Part shown: positions 15,501 through 26,261 of the stretch, piece after piece
Position numbering within the stretch: position 1 is the first letter of the stretch
How the letters are laid out: every line of letters begins with the position of its first letter
DNA from: Nissolia schottii
Lineage: Eukaryota; Streptophyta; Magnoliopsida; Fabales; Fabaceae
DNA length: 64,000 nucleotides
Assembly (NCBI GenBank): GCA_003254905.1
Contig: QANU01109758.1
Coordinates: 283,156-347,155 of the forward strand
Reading direction: 5' to 3'
Translations under genes and position numbers: made by a program
The notes under the pieces: generated by a model
Database searches by the model: none
Seen by the model: only the letters and a program-made list of their open reading frames with translations
Told to the model about the DNA's origin: nothing

Positions 15501-17589
15501 TTAGCATCTGCAAAATCAGAAAGTAAATAGATAATTAGCAAAAATATGGAATTTTGATGCCAACGGAAAATGCAGCAGGTTTTGCAGAGACAGAATAACA
15601 TCATTACTTCAGTAAAATCCTATGTTCAAAATTGCTTCAATTTTGATATGCATTGAAGATTAAGAAGAATTGTACCAAATTCAGGCTTGGTAAATCTAGC
15701 TCAATATTTCTTCCAGCTAATGTTTACCTCTATTTCTCTTTTGTTTTTCTTATTTCCTTATTTCTCACAGGTGAATTTTTTTTCTGTTCCTCTTTTTGGT
15801 GTGTTGTTCGACTAAATAGAAGCTCTTGCATGATTAGATTTCCCAAATAGCAACATCTGATATATCAAATTGCTTTAAACACTACTCCAGTCGAGAAGTG
15901 TGAAATATATACAAGAACTTTTAATGTACAACCTTAGTCACTGGCTTAAGTTGTCAGTTTCAGTTTAATACTTGAAACATTTATTATACCACAGGCCAAT
16001 ATTAGTTTAAATCAGGACATATAACTTCCTTTCTACATTAGCATTTAGCTAAATTTACCCCAAAGACTTGACCTTGGTTCATGCTTCAAATTTTCCATAA
16101 AGATAAATGTATCATTTGCAATTGTGCTAGGACTGTTACATGACGGATATGTAGCGATAAATAAGTATTTGATCATCAAAATCAAACAGATTTCGATTGA
16201 AAGCATCAGCACATCAAAAGTTTCACACATTCCGAGTGATTTATTAACATTGCGCGAGAAATTCAGCATACCTTCTGTAAAAAGCTATGAATCTCAGCTA
16301 GTAAGAGATCAAGGCTAACACAAGAAGACAGACAAACTTCACTACCGCTGCAAAATAAGACAATCTGAAAATTATTGAAAAATGAAACTTACTAAGTCAA
16401 CAAATTAGTATTAAATTAATGAATTCAAATAACTTGCATGCCTGAATTTGGCACCATTTTTTGTGGTTGAAGGTAGCCTAGTCACTCTGGAGGAGTCTCT
16501 TTCTTTCAAATCTAACTTATAGTTAAGTATCTCAGTGTCGCTGATACCTAAAATTTCCATAAACTACAATAAGAATCCTGATAACTATTATGCTAAATAA
16601 TTGAAATCTGAGTCACTGTTGAACCATGAGGTAGTACCTATACCTATTAAACTAATATAAAAAATAACATGGGCACGAGGGATATCTATATATTCAATGA
16701 GATCAAAGCACAACTACCATAAGAACATTATACTTACTGGTGGTTTTGATAGAAAGCATTCCATCTGTTTCACAAATTATAAACAACCCATCAATAAATC
16801 AGTACAAATTACCGAAATTAGGCAACAAAATTGAAAGCAACTAAACACGAATTGTTGAGTCACCCCAATTGTCAGCATCGTCGGTGGAAGAAAACCTCAA
16901 CGCTCGAAATTCCTCTAAGCAGTTCCCAACGCCAGTATCAGAGACTGCTCACAAGAAACTCAGATACTATACTAAAAGCAAAAAATAAAAATAATAACAA
17001 TCACACATCCATACATCATGGTATCAAGAGCCAGTTCATCACGTGAATGTGGCTAGGAATTGAACACAAGACCACTTGGTAAAGCGGCGCTTGATTCCAT
17101 GAACGGAACCGCTAGGCCCAAGGTGCAAGGTTTGTTCACCGGCGGAATAACAATATCCTTATTATAATCGTTTCAATTAGCAAGCGGCGTCGTTTCGCCT
17201 CTCTTATTTTTATTATTTACAAAATAGAAATTAAAAAACGATATTAGTGATGAATTCTCGCGCGTTACCTGAAAATCGAAGAGAGGAAGACGAAGATCGA
17301 GTGAGAATCACCGAGAGTCTGCAAATCTGCTCCGATAATCGGCACCGCTGGTACGCTGAAGATATCAACTGAAATCGCGGATTCAAATCGCGTTAATTAA
17401 AACCAGTCGCAGAATCGGAAAACGAATTCAATCAATTTCGCTGCGAAGAGTAAAATCAGAGAAAAAATGAAGACAGAAAAAAAAAAAAAGGAAATGAACG
17501 ATTCGCAGTGAAGAGAAGAAGAAGAAGAAGAAGAAGAAGAAGAAGCAGCTCACGTGTAAGCAGAGATTCTGAACCGAAGAAAACTCCAT
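12550..17589 (-). CDS. MTOPVIB: Meiotic DNA topoisomerase VIB-like protein (MTOPVIB)
   Basis: MTOPVIB partners SPO11-1/SPO11-2 to form meiotic double-strand breaks. Eleven exons (descending) are 17589-17554, 17368-17269, 16764-16738, 16547-16442, 16347-16272, 15507-15487, 15270-15074, 14457-14313, 14216-13995, 13731-13603 and 12855-12550. All phases agree, giving 454 residues; the Arabidopsis protein is a little longer. Diagnostic stretches are an N-terminal MEFSSVQNLCLH with RLSEQICRLSVIL, then CFPSWEQLKVGSGVA, ALKSIDWKRYGLNL, IRSYAPDLAKTIAGLILSS and a C-terminal acidic tail. The ATP-binding (GHKL) region is reduced: SISDTE stands where an active enzyme would have DxGxG. The intron after 16442 uses a GC donor (CAG/GCATGC), required by reading frame. 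The donor at 13995/13994 is the least certain junction; the 27-base and 21-base exons are supported by phase only. Identity rests on recalled family similarity, fairly sure. Confidence 0.78.
16993..17154 (-). mobile_element. tRNA-derived SINE in the second MTOPVIB intron
   Basis: The body at 17145-17002, read on the minus strand, begins CCGCCGGTGAACAAACC. It has a box A-like GGCCTAGCGGTTCC and a box B-like GTGTTCAATTCC about 50 bases later, and ends near GATGTATGGATGTGTG. The same 9 bases, AATAACAAT on the plus strand, flank it at 16993-17001 and 17146-17154. This fits a SINE insertion with target duplication. Confidence 0.7.
17515..17545. repeat. (GAA)n microsatellite in the first MTOPVIB intron
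   Basis: About ten GAA units, just 3' of the first coding exon on the minus strand, where they read as a TTC-rich tract. Confidence 0.95.
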
Positions 17590-17656
17590 TCGAATCTCAC
17601 AACTCTTTCGCGCTCTCTTTCTCTGTAGAAACTGATCTTCGTTTTGAATATCGAAA

Positions 17657-17664
17657 TATATATA
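17657..17664 (-). promoter_or_regulatory. Possible TATA box of the MTOPVIB-like gene
   Basis: TATATATA stands about 68 bases before the chosen ATG at 17589, a fitting distance for a short leader. Confidence 0.45.
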
Positions 17665-19032
17665 GCTCATAGAAAAAAGGTACCGCATGTGGTGGGCCCA
17701 TGGTACGACATGATAGCCAGGCCCAAAAATATGACAGTCAGTGGGCGTAGTTCTGATACAGTTAAGTCCAGCCCATAATTAAGTTTGCAAACTTTTTTTT
17801 TAATTAATTTAGACTTTGTTTAGTATATTGTATAGTATAAGATCTGCTAATATTAGAGTTAATAGTATAAGGACTGATAATATTGTATAAAAAATACTTT
17901 GTATAATTTTTATATAATCTTGTGTTTGCTGCATCACACATAATTATATAATTTTATCTTGTCCAATTTTTTATGTGTTTTTATATAAGTCCGAACAATA
18001 TAAAATTAATGTTATAGAAAAAAAAATACCACACACGTGCGTAAACAATGTACAGAACTCTGTTCCTACCATTAAGCTGGAAATGAAAAATACAACAATT
18101 ATGTCCACCATTTTATCACTGCTATTAAGCTAAAAGAAAATTAACCCGAAAAAAAAAATTTTAAAAACCTATGTCCAGCATCACCACCATACCATATATA
18201 CCCTATGCACATGTTGGACAATGAAATAAAATTAAAAAAATATGTGAAAATTGGAGAATTCAAAGGAAAGAGCAAATGGAGATTTGGGGGAAAACAGAAA
18301 CGAATTGCTTCTATCACTCCCCACGCATTGTGACGCAGCATCGCACTTGTCATTGACTATTTGCTTTGCAAATGCTTCCTCTTCTTCCACGCCGGTGGTG
18401 CCCCTGCTGCTTCTATTTCTTGGAACTCCTCCGGCTGTTGATCCTTACATGGTGGTGACAATAATAGTGATGAAGAAACTAATGACTTGGTAACCGCTCC
18501 TTGCTCTTCTTCGCTAATGGAACTAGTGTTGTTGTATAAGATCCAATAATATTAATTAATATTACAAAATTAATTTTTATTGTATGCTTGGTGTAACATA
18601 GGATAATATAATCTTATACATACCTATTTTTATCCTATGATTATCGTAGTAATTTATCGTGTCTTCTCAAATCTGATTAGACTTGACAGTATTTTTTTTT
18701 GCCAATCTTAAAATATTTTTATTTATATCCTCTTTCCCTTTTCATCGTCATATAATTATCAATCATCATTATTGCATTGTCTTTTTTTCTCTCATGGTTA
18801 TTATCTTTATTTATCTCTTCTTCAAATTCAATATCTTTTGATAATTTAAAATAGCATAAAATTTTGCATATATTGATTCAAAAACTACTCACAAACCTTA
18901 TGTTCATTTTATTTTTCAATCATCAATTTAAATAAAAAAATAAAACTCATTTTTGGAGGAAAAACAACTTTCTTTTTTGATTTGAGTTTATGCCAAATAA
19001 CTTTGCTTAAGTATGTGATTCTAATGCAAAAC

Positions 19033-19071
<39 letters not shown>
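19033..19071. repeat. (AT)n microsatellite
   Basis: A nearly pure AT dinucleotide run broken once by G. Confidence 0.95.
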
Positions 19072-20718
19072 TTTGAATGTGACCATGTTACAAAATATCT
19101 ACTTTAAAAGACTAACACACGGATTTGATTCATGAAAAATTAGTTTAAGACCTTTATTTTCTTTTCATGTAGTGTGATTTTAAAGGGGAAAAAAAGAAAA
19201 GAAGAATACAAAGATGAATTTTAAAAGGAGTATACGACAAAGACATGTGTATCACGGATGGTCTTACAGCAAAAGAGATGATGAGAAGAATTGGGTCGGA
19301 AGAAAAGTGCTTTACGTTCAGGCGTTTATACATACTTGAAATTTCTGACTTATTGCACTCACAAAGACAAGCAAGCAAGGGATCCTTTTTCAGACAAATA
19401 TGCTTACTGCTGACAACGCTTTCGATGGCGACACTCCTTGTTTTGACTGAATATCTGCCTTGAAATTCAGGTTATGTAATGCTTACCTTAATTGTCTAAG
19501 TTAAAACAAAATTATACTATATATTATGACCAATGCAAAAAAATGGTCCAAATTGGCTAGTGAAATCACCTAAATCCCAAGGTTGAGATGCTTGAAAGGA
19601 TCAAAATTAATTAGTATTGGCCTACATACGCATTTGAAAGCAAATAAAGTGAAGGGATAAACTGCAATGAAAAATTTAACTAGTTAAAGTTGTACAGTCT
19701 CACATGATGCCAGCCAATGGCATCGCTGGAAGAAACAGAACCGAAGGTTTGGTGGAATCATTCATATTCTTCACTGCTGGAAGTGGAATAATTCCCTTCA
19801 ATCGAACCCTTGCTTGATGCATTTATCTAACCATTTATAACTATTTTCCTTTTACTGCATGGTCACTATCTCTATTCTCTACTATAAGATGCCAGGGGCT
19901 TTTATCTCCACAGCTAAGGAAGGAATGACATTCTACCTTAAAAAAAAAAAAAGGGTTTTAAGTGTCTTTCAGCTGTCAAGTGAGGGGAATTTTCTCATCC
20001 AAAAGATCATACAATTCTACCCTTATCCATTAGGTAAAACACATAAATTGAGGTTTTGTTAAAGATATAAAAGAATTATTCATTTGCCTTAACTATGGGT
20101 TTAAAGTTTTGAAAAAGATATTCGTCAAAGCTTTTATAATTATAGGTAGTCTAGAGTTTAATTTTTGTAAAACTTTACCTCTAAATATTATTTATGTTTC
20201 AAATAGAAAGAACTCTTGCATGCAAATTTGCTGCTACCTAACTCTACTAATAACTTGAATATTTGAAATAAGAGATGTTTATCGATAATTTTTAACCAAG
20301 TATTTTTGGGACACTATATAAGCGAGATGTGCATTTCATTTAAGAATATAAATCAATTTTGGTTAGACAAGAATTAATATGAAGAATGCAGTTGAATGTA
20401 TGTACATACTAATGTATACACAGAGAGAAGGGAAGCTCTTTGAAATTAGTAACAATCCCAACTCAAGCAGAAGCAGATTCCCCTCTTTCAAAAGAATGGA
20501 ATTAAAGGGTATAGTGAGACAGGGTGACCCCATGAAGCTGATAAGATTGCGCTTGAAATGGCTAGTGCTTGATACTTTTGCATCAATCCCGATATCAATA
20601 AAAACAACAATACTCTCTCTCTCTCTGACTCTGTTCCCTCTTTCACAGGTTTCGAAGAAATCCTTGACCAGGACTGCTTAATGCTCATGTACTACTAGTA
20701 CTAGTAATATTTTAATTT

Positions 20719-20721
<3 letters not shown>

Positions 20722-20752
<31 letters not shown>
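20722..20752. repeat. (AT)n microsatellite
   Basis: An uninterrupted AT dinucleotide run of about 15 units. Confidence 0.95.
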
Positions 20753-20757
<5 letters not shown>

Positions 20758-22055
20758 TATAATAAGACATAACAGCTTTACTTAATCTATCTAACTAACC
20801 TCACTTACACAAAAACTTAAATGTAATTGGTATTTGGTGCTGCATTGAAACTATAATTTAAATGAGAAATTGTTAAATATTACTAAATAATATATATCTC
20901 CCAACAAGATTCAAGAATATTTCTGTGGCAATACATAATAACTTGATTATGATTAGTTTATAATAAAGGCCAAAGCCACTACCAACTGGACCATTAGAAG
21001 TTTACAATCTTGCCAAATGTCTCCCCAGTCCCCACCCATACAATTTGTAGCAAGAAAAGCAAAGCCCTAATAAACAAACAAAATATCACGGCCCCTATGA
21101 TCCGTCCATGATCCACCTAAAGCAATAGCATATTATATGATACAGAAATTTTAACTTATGTGTACATTATTTTTTGGACATTTCTGATAAGGTAAACAAA
21201 ACATGAGTATTAAAGACAAGATTGATATAATTGATAAATAATAGACTCGTATTTTAAAAGGATGTAAGTTAAATTTTCGTCATCAATACGAAGATCATTT
21301 TAATGAATAATTTATAAGTATTTTTATAAGCGTTCAAAGAATTTAAAGACATTTCTTAATTTTAATGGGATTATAAGTGTAAACCTATCTTAACTTTTGT
21401 GAAAAAATAAAATAAAAAACATGAGTAAAGTAAGAAGCACATACAATAAAAACATTTGAAAAAGAGAATTTTGAATGCTACTTGACTTATATGCTTCGAA
21501 GTGTGCCTAATTTGATTTTACATGATAAAAGCTTTGCGCTACTTCTCCTCTTTCACGTTACATTACATACACAACTATCTCATTCCAGTGATTGTTAGTG
21601 GGAACCCTCATCACAGTAAACAAAAGCTGCAGTTTCATGGGGCCTAGAGAGTGTTTGTGTTGTGTCCCTGATGCTCCAAGATCTCACTTTCTCTACTTAC
21701 AAAGCAATATATATATTTTAATAAGAGCCAACAATTACAGAGAATATCTTTAGTTTGGCCTCTTTATTAAAGCAAAGTTCCCCTCTTTCTCCCTTCACCA
21801 ATTCAAAAAATTAAAAAAATAAATAAAAAATCCTATTTATGTGAACCTCAACACATATTACATAACCCCATTGTCACATTTTAATCCCACCGCCACTTTG
21901 AGTGCTTGAGTGAGTTAAAATCCACAAAAAAAAATTTAACTTGGTCTTCACTCAAAGAACAAAGACCTTGCATCCTTAAACATTAAATCCCCTAACCCTT
22001 CATTCAAACCCCAATTTCATCTTCTTTTATCCTTATATCTCATCCTTTGAAGAAC

Positions 22056-22294
22056 ATGTCTTTAACTCAACAACCATTTCAGCAGCAGCAGCAACAGCCT
22101 GTCCAAGTCTACCCAGCCACAGTGACATATGAGTCACCACCACACCACAATTCAAATGGGTCATTTGGGTCAGTGTTTGTGGTCTTGGCCATAATCATAG
22201 TCATCTCTGCAGTTGCATGCTGCCTTGGAAGGCTTTGCAACAGGAAAAGCCACCACAGCCACAACAACAAACATGTTAAGCAGCAAAAGAACCA

Positions 22295-22341
<47 letters not shown>

Positions 22342-22601
22342 ACCACCATAACTTCAACCCCAAGGAAGTGGATATTGAATTTGGGTTTGACAAAAAAATT
22401 GCAGCTTCTAAGCCTAATGGACATGGTGGACGTGGAGCAGTCCCAGGAGGAGGGAGAGGAGCACCAAAGCCACTTGCTCATCCTCCTCCTCGTGGTGACA
22501 TGAAGAGTTTTGGTCATCATGGTCATGGTCATGGTCATGGTGACATGAAGAGTTTTGAATTGAAGCTTGGACATGAAGGAAAATTCAGGGCAGGGCCTTG
22601 A
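22056..22601 (+). CDS. Small single-pass membrane protein with polyglutamine and His/Gly-rich tail
   Basis: Single exon, 181 residues. The start at 22056 (AACATGTCT, purine at -3) is the first ATG in frame. Residues 1-40 are Gln/Pro-rich (QQPFQQQQQQPVQVYP). A hydrophobic segment SVFVVLAIIIVISAVACCLG at about 39-58 is a likely transmembrane helix and is followed by a basic, Cys- and His-containing stretch. Next comes a run of 13 glutamines, all CAG. Then follows a conserved-looking EVDIEFGFDKKI and a tail with a repeated GDMKSF and HGHGHGHG. It resembles the short plant membrane proteins usually annotated only as transmembrane protein; I cannot name a function. The EVDIEFGF core would be the best probe for homologues. 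Coding status is supported by the clean frame, membrane segment and non-random composition, though antisense CTG frames also stay open because of the repeat. Confidence 0.8.
22299..22337 (+). repeat. (CAG)13 in coding sequence
   Basis: Thirteen perfect CAG codons encode the glutamine run of the protein at 22056-22601. Pure triplets are prone to length change. Confidence 0.97.
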
Positions 22602-23299
22602 ATATGATGGGATAAATTATAAAGAGCGAAACATTATATGTAGACATGGTGTGCTACCATATTGTTGGCAACCATTAATTAATTTCCACCCCCTAGTACT
22701 ATACCACATTGTGTTTCTATTCATCTTTTCTGTGGTTTTTTTTTTTTTCCTTTTTCCCTGTCTCTTAGATTTCCAACTGCAAGATGAAATGTATAATAAT
22801 CTTCTCTCGTTTCAATTGCCTTTGTTTTGGTCTTTTTTCTTTTTTAATTAGAACAAAAACAGAGAAGCCTTTGGTCGATGCAATGGGGATTTGTAAAATT
22901 AAATGTAAAAAATATAAATAATATAACTCAATTTGAAGTTAATGGATTGACTGGTAAAAAAAGATGGTTTTGAATTAGCATTATCTGTAATTAGATTGAT
23001 TTAGAAATTTTAAGAAACTTCGTATGGAATGGATTTGGATCAATTAAGCATGAGAAGCAGTTACTTAGTGAACAAGTGCTACAAACATCACTGCAAGCTA
23101 ATAGAATTTGTGCTGCAAACAAACTTAGAGGCATAAAAGAAGCTAACTTGGTGGAGTTAATGCCAATCCATTTGAATTGAGAAGCTTTTCTTTTTGCATA
23201 AAAGAAACTAGGCTAAGGATTCCATGCTCCATTTAACCTTGGGATCATTAACTGGTGGTGGCTCTTTAAAGTGACCCTGCACTCATTTAAGTAGCTTAT

Positions 23300-23475
23300 G
23301 TAAAATTGCAGTGAGAGATCCTTTACACTATCTTATTTTCGTACCCATCCATGACTTAATACCATGAGTTTCAATATTTTCATTGTAAAATTGCAATGAA
23401 AGATCCTTTACACTATCTTATTTTCGTACCCAATCCATGAAGTGTACTAAATACCATGAGTTTCAATATTTTCAT
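23300..23475. repeat. Two-copy tandem duplication, about 85-91 bp units
   Basis: The unit beginning GTAAAATTGCA(G/A)TGA(G/A)AGATCC at 23300 is repeated at 23385. Both end in CATGAGTTTCAATATTTTCAT. The second copy has a few inserted bases (AATCCATGAAGTGTACT). Confidence 0.92.
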
Positions 23476-23634
23476 CAACGATGATTTTCTTGCAAATTTT
23501 TATGTGAAAATCCTTATTTCTACTATTTTTATGCGTCAATTTTCTATAGCAATTGTTGGTAGATTACTTATCAAACTTACAAAGACAATGTAAATAAAAC
23601 AAAATGCTAAATTGTATTTTTTTGTTAGGATTCA

Positions 23635-23885
23635 TGGAGGATGTCACAGTGCAGATACAGCAGCAGAAACAATGAATATGAACTGAATTGAGAAGGAAAG
23701 CACAGCAGAGAAAGGAAACTATAATTTTGCTTTAATGAATGGTGGATCATAATGGTGAACCAATCTCTATATATATGAGTACAAGTATGAGGGATATAAA
23801 TGATTCTAACTAACTAACTGACAGGCTGTTTATCAAATTGATATTAACTAACTATAATTACTTGCGCAGCAAGTAATCTTGCTAT
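23635..23885. mobile_element. Possible LTR retrotransposon fragment
   Basis: A mixed-composition block with CAGCAGCAGAAAC, a TATATATATGAG promoter-like stretch and CTAACTAACTAACTGACAGG. It resembles the terminal-repeat scraps of Copia elements in legumes. No paired end, primer site or coding part was seen, so this is a weak call. Confidence 0.3.
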
Positions 23886-24604
23886 CCTTTGTCTATCTGT
23901 GATATTTTTTAAGAAATCTTTCTTTAAATCAAAAACACGATGCAGCTAAGTTCAATTTATGATAGATTAATTGGTATATGATACTTGACTATTTAAAAAA
24001 TTGAGATAGCAATCATCTCTAAATTAGATCACATTGCTACCATTGAAATTAAAAAAACCAAACAAATGTTCTACAATTTTAAAAGTCGTCTGCTATTATT
24101 TTCCAAGGAATTAGGCAGATAAAATATCGAAGAAAGAAGACAAAGAACAATATATGCATTTTGACATATACTACAACTATGAGAAACAAAAAGTCATTTG
24201 CCCCAACAGCCACAGTGGTATGTAGTCAAGGTAAATCAAAATAACTTTGAACCTGAGAGTTGGATAAGCCAAAACTAAATATGTAACAGACCACTCAAAT
24301 ATCTTTCCTTTAATTCATGAAGAATCATCAATGGACTCTCTAAAAAATGTGGCAAATTAAATCAGTACACGGTTAGCTAGCAAATAGCAATCAATCACAA
24401 CCTATCCATTTAAACCAATTCCAACTTGCAGTCATATCATTCAAACCTTCCTATTCAACTTTAATTACGCCCATTGATCACCCTGATTCCTTCAAATGCA
24501 GATGCAGTTATTAATTCCATGCATATTGGTAGAAGAAGAATGGATGCAACAACGCACTTGGCTCCCTTGATGGCGACGAGCACTTAAATTAGAGTACTGT
24601 GTAG

Positions 24605-24818
24605 TTCAAACAATATTATTTTTAGGTTGCCTGCCCGATATCCAAGACTTAGCCTTGACTAATCCGGGTCGACCCGGGTCGCGCACCTGGCTATGGTGGG
24701 TGAGTCTCCCAGCGGGGATAACTGCGTACACAAGGTCTCGAACTCGGGACCTTGCTTAAGCGATACCAAGCCGCTTACCACTTGAACAAACTCCCGTTAG
24801 TCTTCAAACAATATTATT
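24605..24818 (-). mobile_element. tRNA-derived SINE with perfect 16-bp target duplication
   Basis: The body runs 24802 to 24621 on the minus strand. It starts GACTAACGGGAGTTTGTTC, with a box A-like TTCAAGTGGTAAGCGG and, about 30 bases on, a box B-like GAGTTCGAGACC. The middle contains a GC-rich GACCCGGGTCGACCCGG and the end is CAACCTAAA. The 16-base sequence TTCAAACAATATTATT is found identically on both sides (24605-24620 and 24803-24818). The perfect duplication suggests a rather recent insertion. Confidence 0.88.
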
Positions 24819-26261
24819 GATTGTGCAGTTCAGGTTTCTTCTACTTTTAATTTTATTTATGCTCCATTTTTTTTGTGGGAGAGGTTACAGTCATACGATT
24901 TTATTGTAACAATGGGGTTAGAAACTATGAGAGAACAAAAATCTGAAATTAGAAGGTGGAAAATAAGAGTGTGACAACTAAAAAATCATTGGCTGACATA
25001 GCCAGATGGTAAGGAGAGGAATAGAATTTATATATTATAAATAGGGGGTTTAGTCTAACACTTCATAAACTTTAAGAGAATTAATACTACTAACTCAAAT
25101 TGTTTATTATTTTAAATTTGTAATTGAATCACAACTATTTAAATAGAAAAAAGTATTAGTACTTTCATAAAAACTTGACTACCAAAAGAAAAATTTATAA
25201 ATAAAAATCTTTTTCTTTAAAATAATAATCACATGTTAAAAGTTGTGCGTTAGAGAGTATTTCAAATTAAATTTGATGGATTGGGCTAAGAATTTTTATT
25301 TTAACAATGTATGATTCAATTGCACAGTAGAAAATAGTAAAAAATGAATCATCGCATTTATTTTAATGTCCAGATAAATCATGAATGAGAAATGTTATTT
25401 GTGTTTTTTCTTATAAGATACTACGCAAAACTGACTCATTAGAGTCACATTCAAATAGTAAATTGATTATAAACCTACATAATTCTATACAAAATAAATA
25501 CACATAACACAACTTATCTTAAATATGCATCCATTCATGCTCCCACCCAACTCAACACACAAGTCCAACATTTTACATTTAAATGATTAGCGAGTAGTGA
25601 CAAACCCAATCTTACTAATCCAGCATCAATGAGGAAATCTACTAATAATAGCAACGAACTACATCTTCCTATCCCAGAATCACACAATAAGGAATACCTA
25701 ATAACATTAGCAAATAAATAAAAAGTAAACCTCAACAACCTTGTTCACTTACAAGCCTTCAACGTCCCCCTGTATTAAAAAGAATTGGGGGGGGGGGGTT
25801 GTGAAGAAAGGAACCAGTACAAAAAATTGAAGAGAAAAAAAAAAAGTGATGTTGTTAATCGACACAAGTCAATTAAAGGCAATTTTTTCTAGCATGTTTG
25901 AACTTTGACGGTGGTATGAGGATTTTGGAGGTTTGGACAAAAGGCCATAGTTTCAATCTTTGTAAACCAACAAGATGATGCAATTACTGAAGGGGAGTTT
26001 GGTGAAATTTCAGTTTTAGTCCTTTGGTCAAATTTGTTGGTTTAAAAATCATCAGCATTAATGCTCATTACTGTTCTGGCTATGTATGTGTGCTTCCGGA
26101 AAATACTAGGAACCATAAATTTTTATCCGAATTTATCAACTAGAATGATGTAGTGTGCATATTGATCTTTGGATGGATAAGTGAATCATGTCATTTTATT
26201 CCATCCAACTATTACTCAATGTTTTCTGTCAAATATTCTGGCGGGGCAAGCATTAGTGGTC

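Larger units (their letters stand above)
17700..22055. other. Intergenic spacer between divergent genes
   Basis: AT-rich, holding the promoter sides of the minus-strand MTOPVIB-like gene and the plus-strand gene at 22056. Several GTATAAGATnn / TATAATATTATAC-like blocks near 17830-17960 and 18530-18630 hint at decayed inverted-repeat elements, but no pair of ends could be closed. The frames at 18251-18493 and 20379-20681 look like chance. No gene recognised. Confidence 0.5.
22602..26261. other. Intergenic spacer between the polyQ protein gene and PERK
   Basis: The first roughly 250 bases are the likely 3' UTR of the plus-strand gene. The rest is AT-rich and holds a tandem duplication, a possible LTR scrap and a SINE, listed separately. 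No further gene seen; the poly-G run near 25787-25798 is simple sequence. Confidence 0.55.

Noticed and set aside
22109-22574. Antisense Leu/Cys-rich and sense Ser-rich frames over the polyQ gene
   Set aside because: Translations of the CAG run in other frames.
24621-24802. Possible tRNA gene on the minus strand
   Set aside because: A- and B-box-like motifs are present but no cloverleaf or anticodon arm can be closed, and long flanking duplications show it is a SINE.
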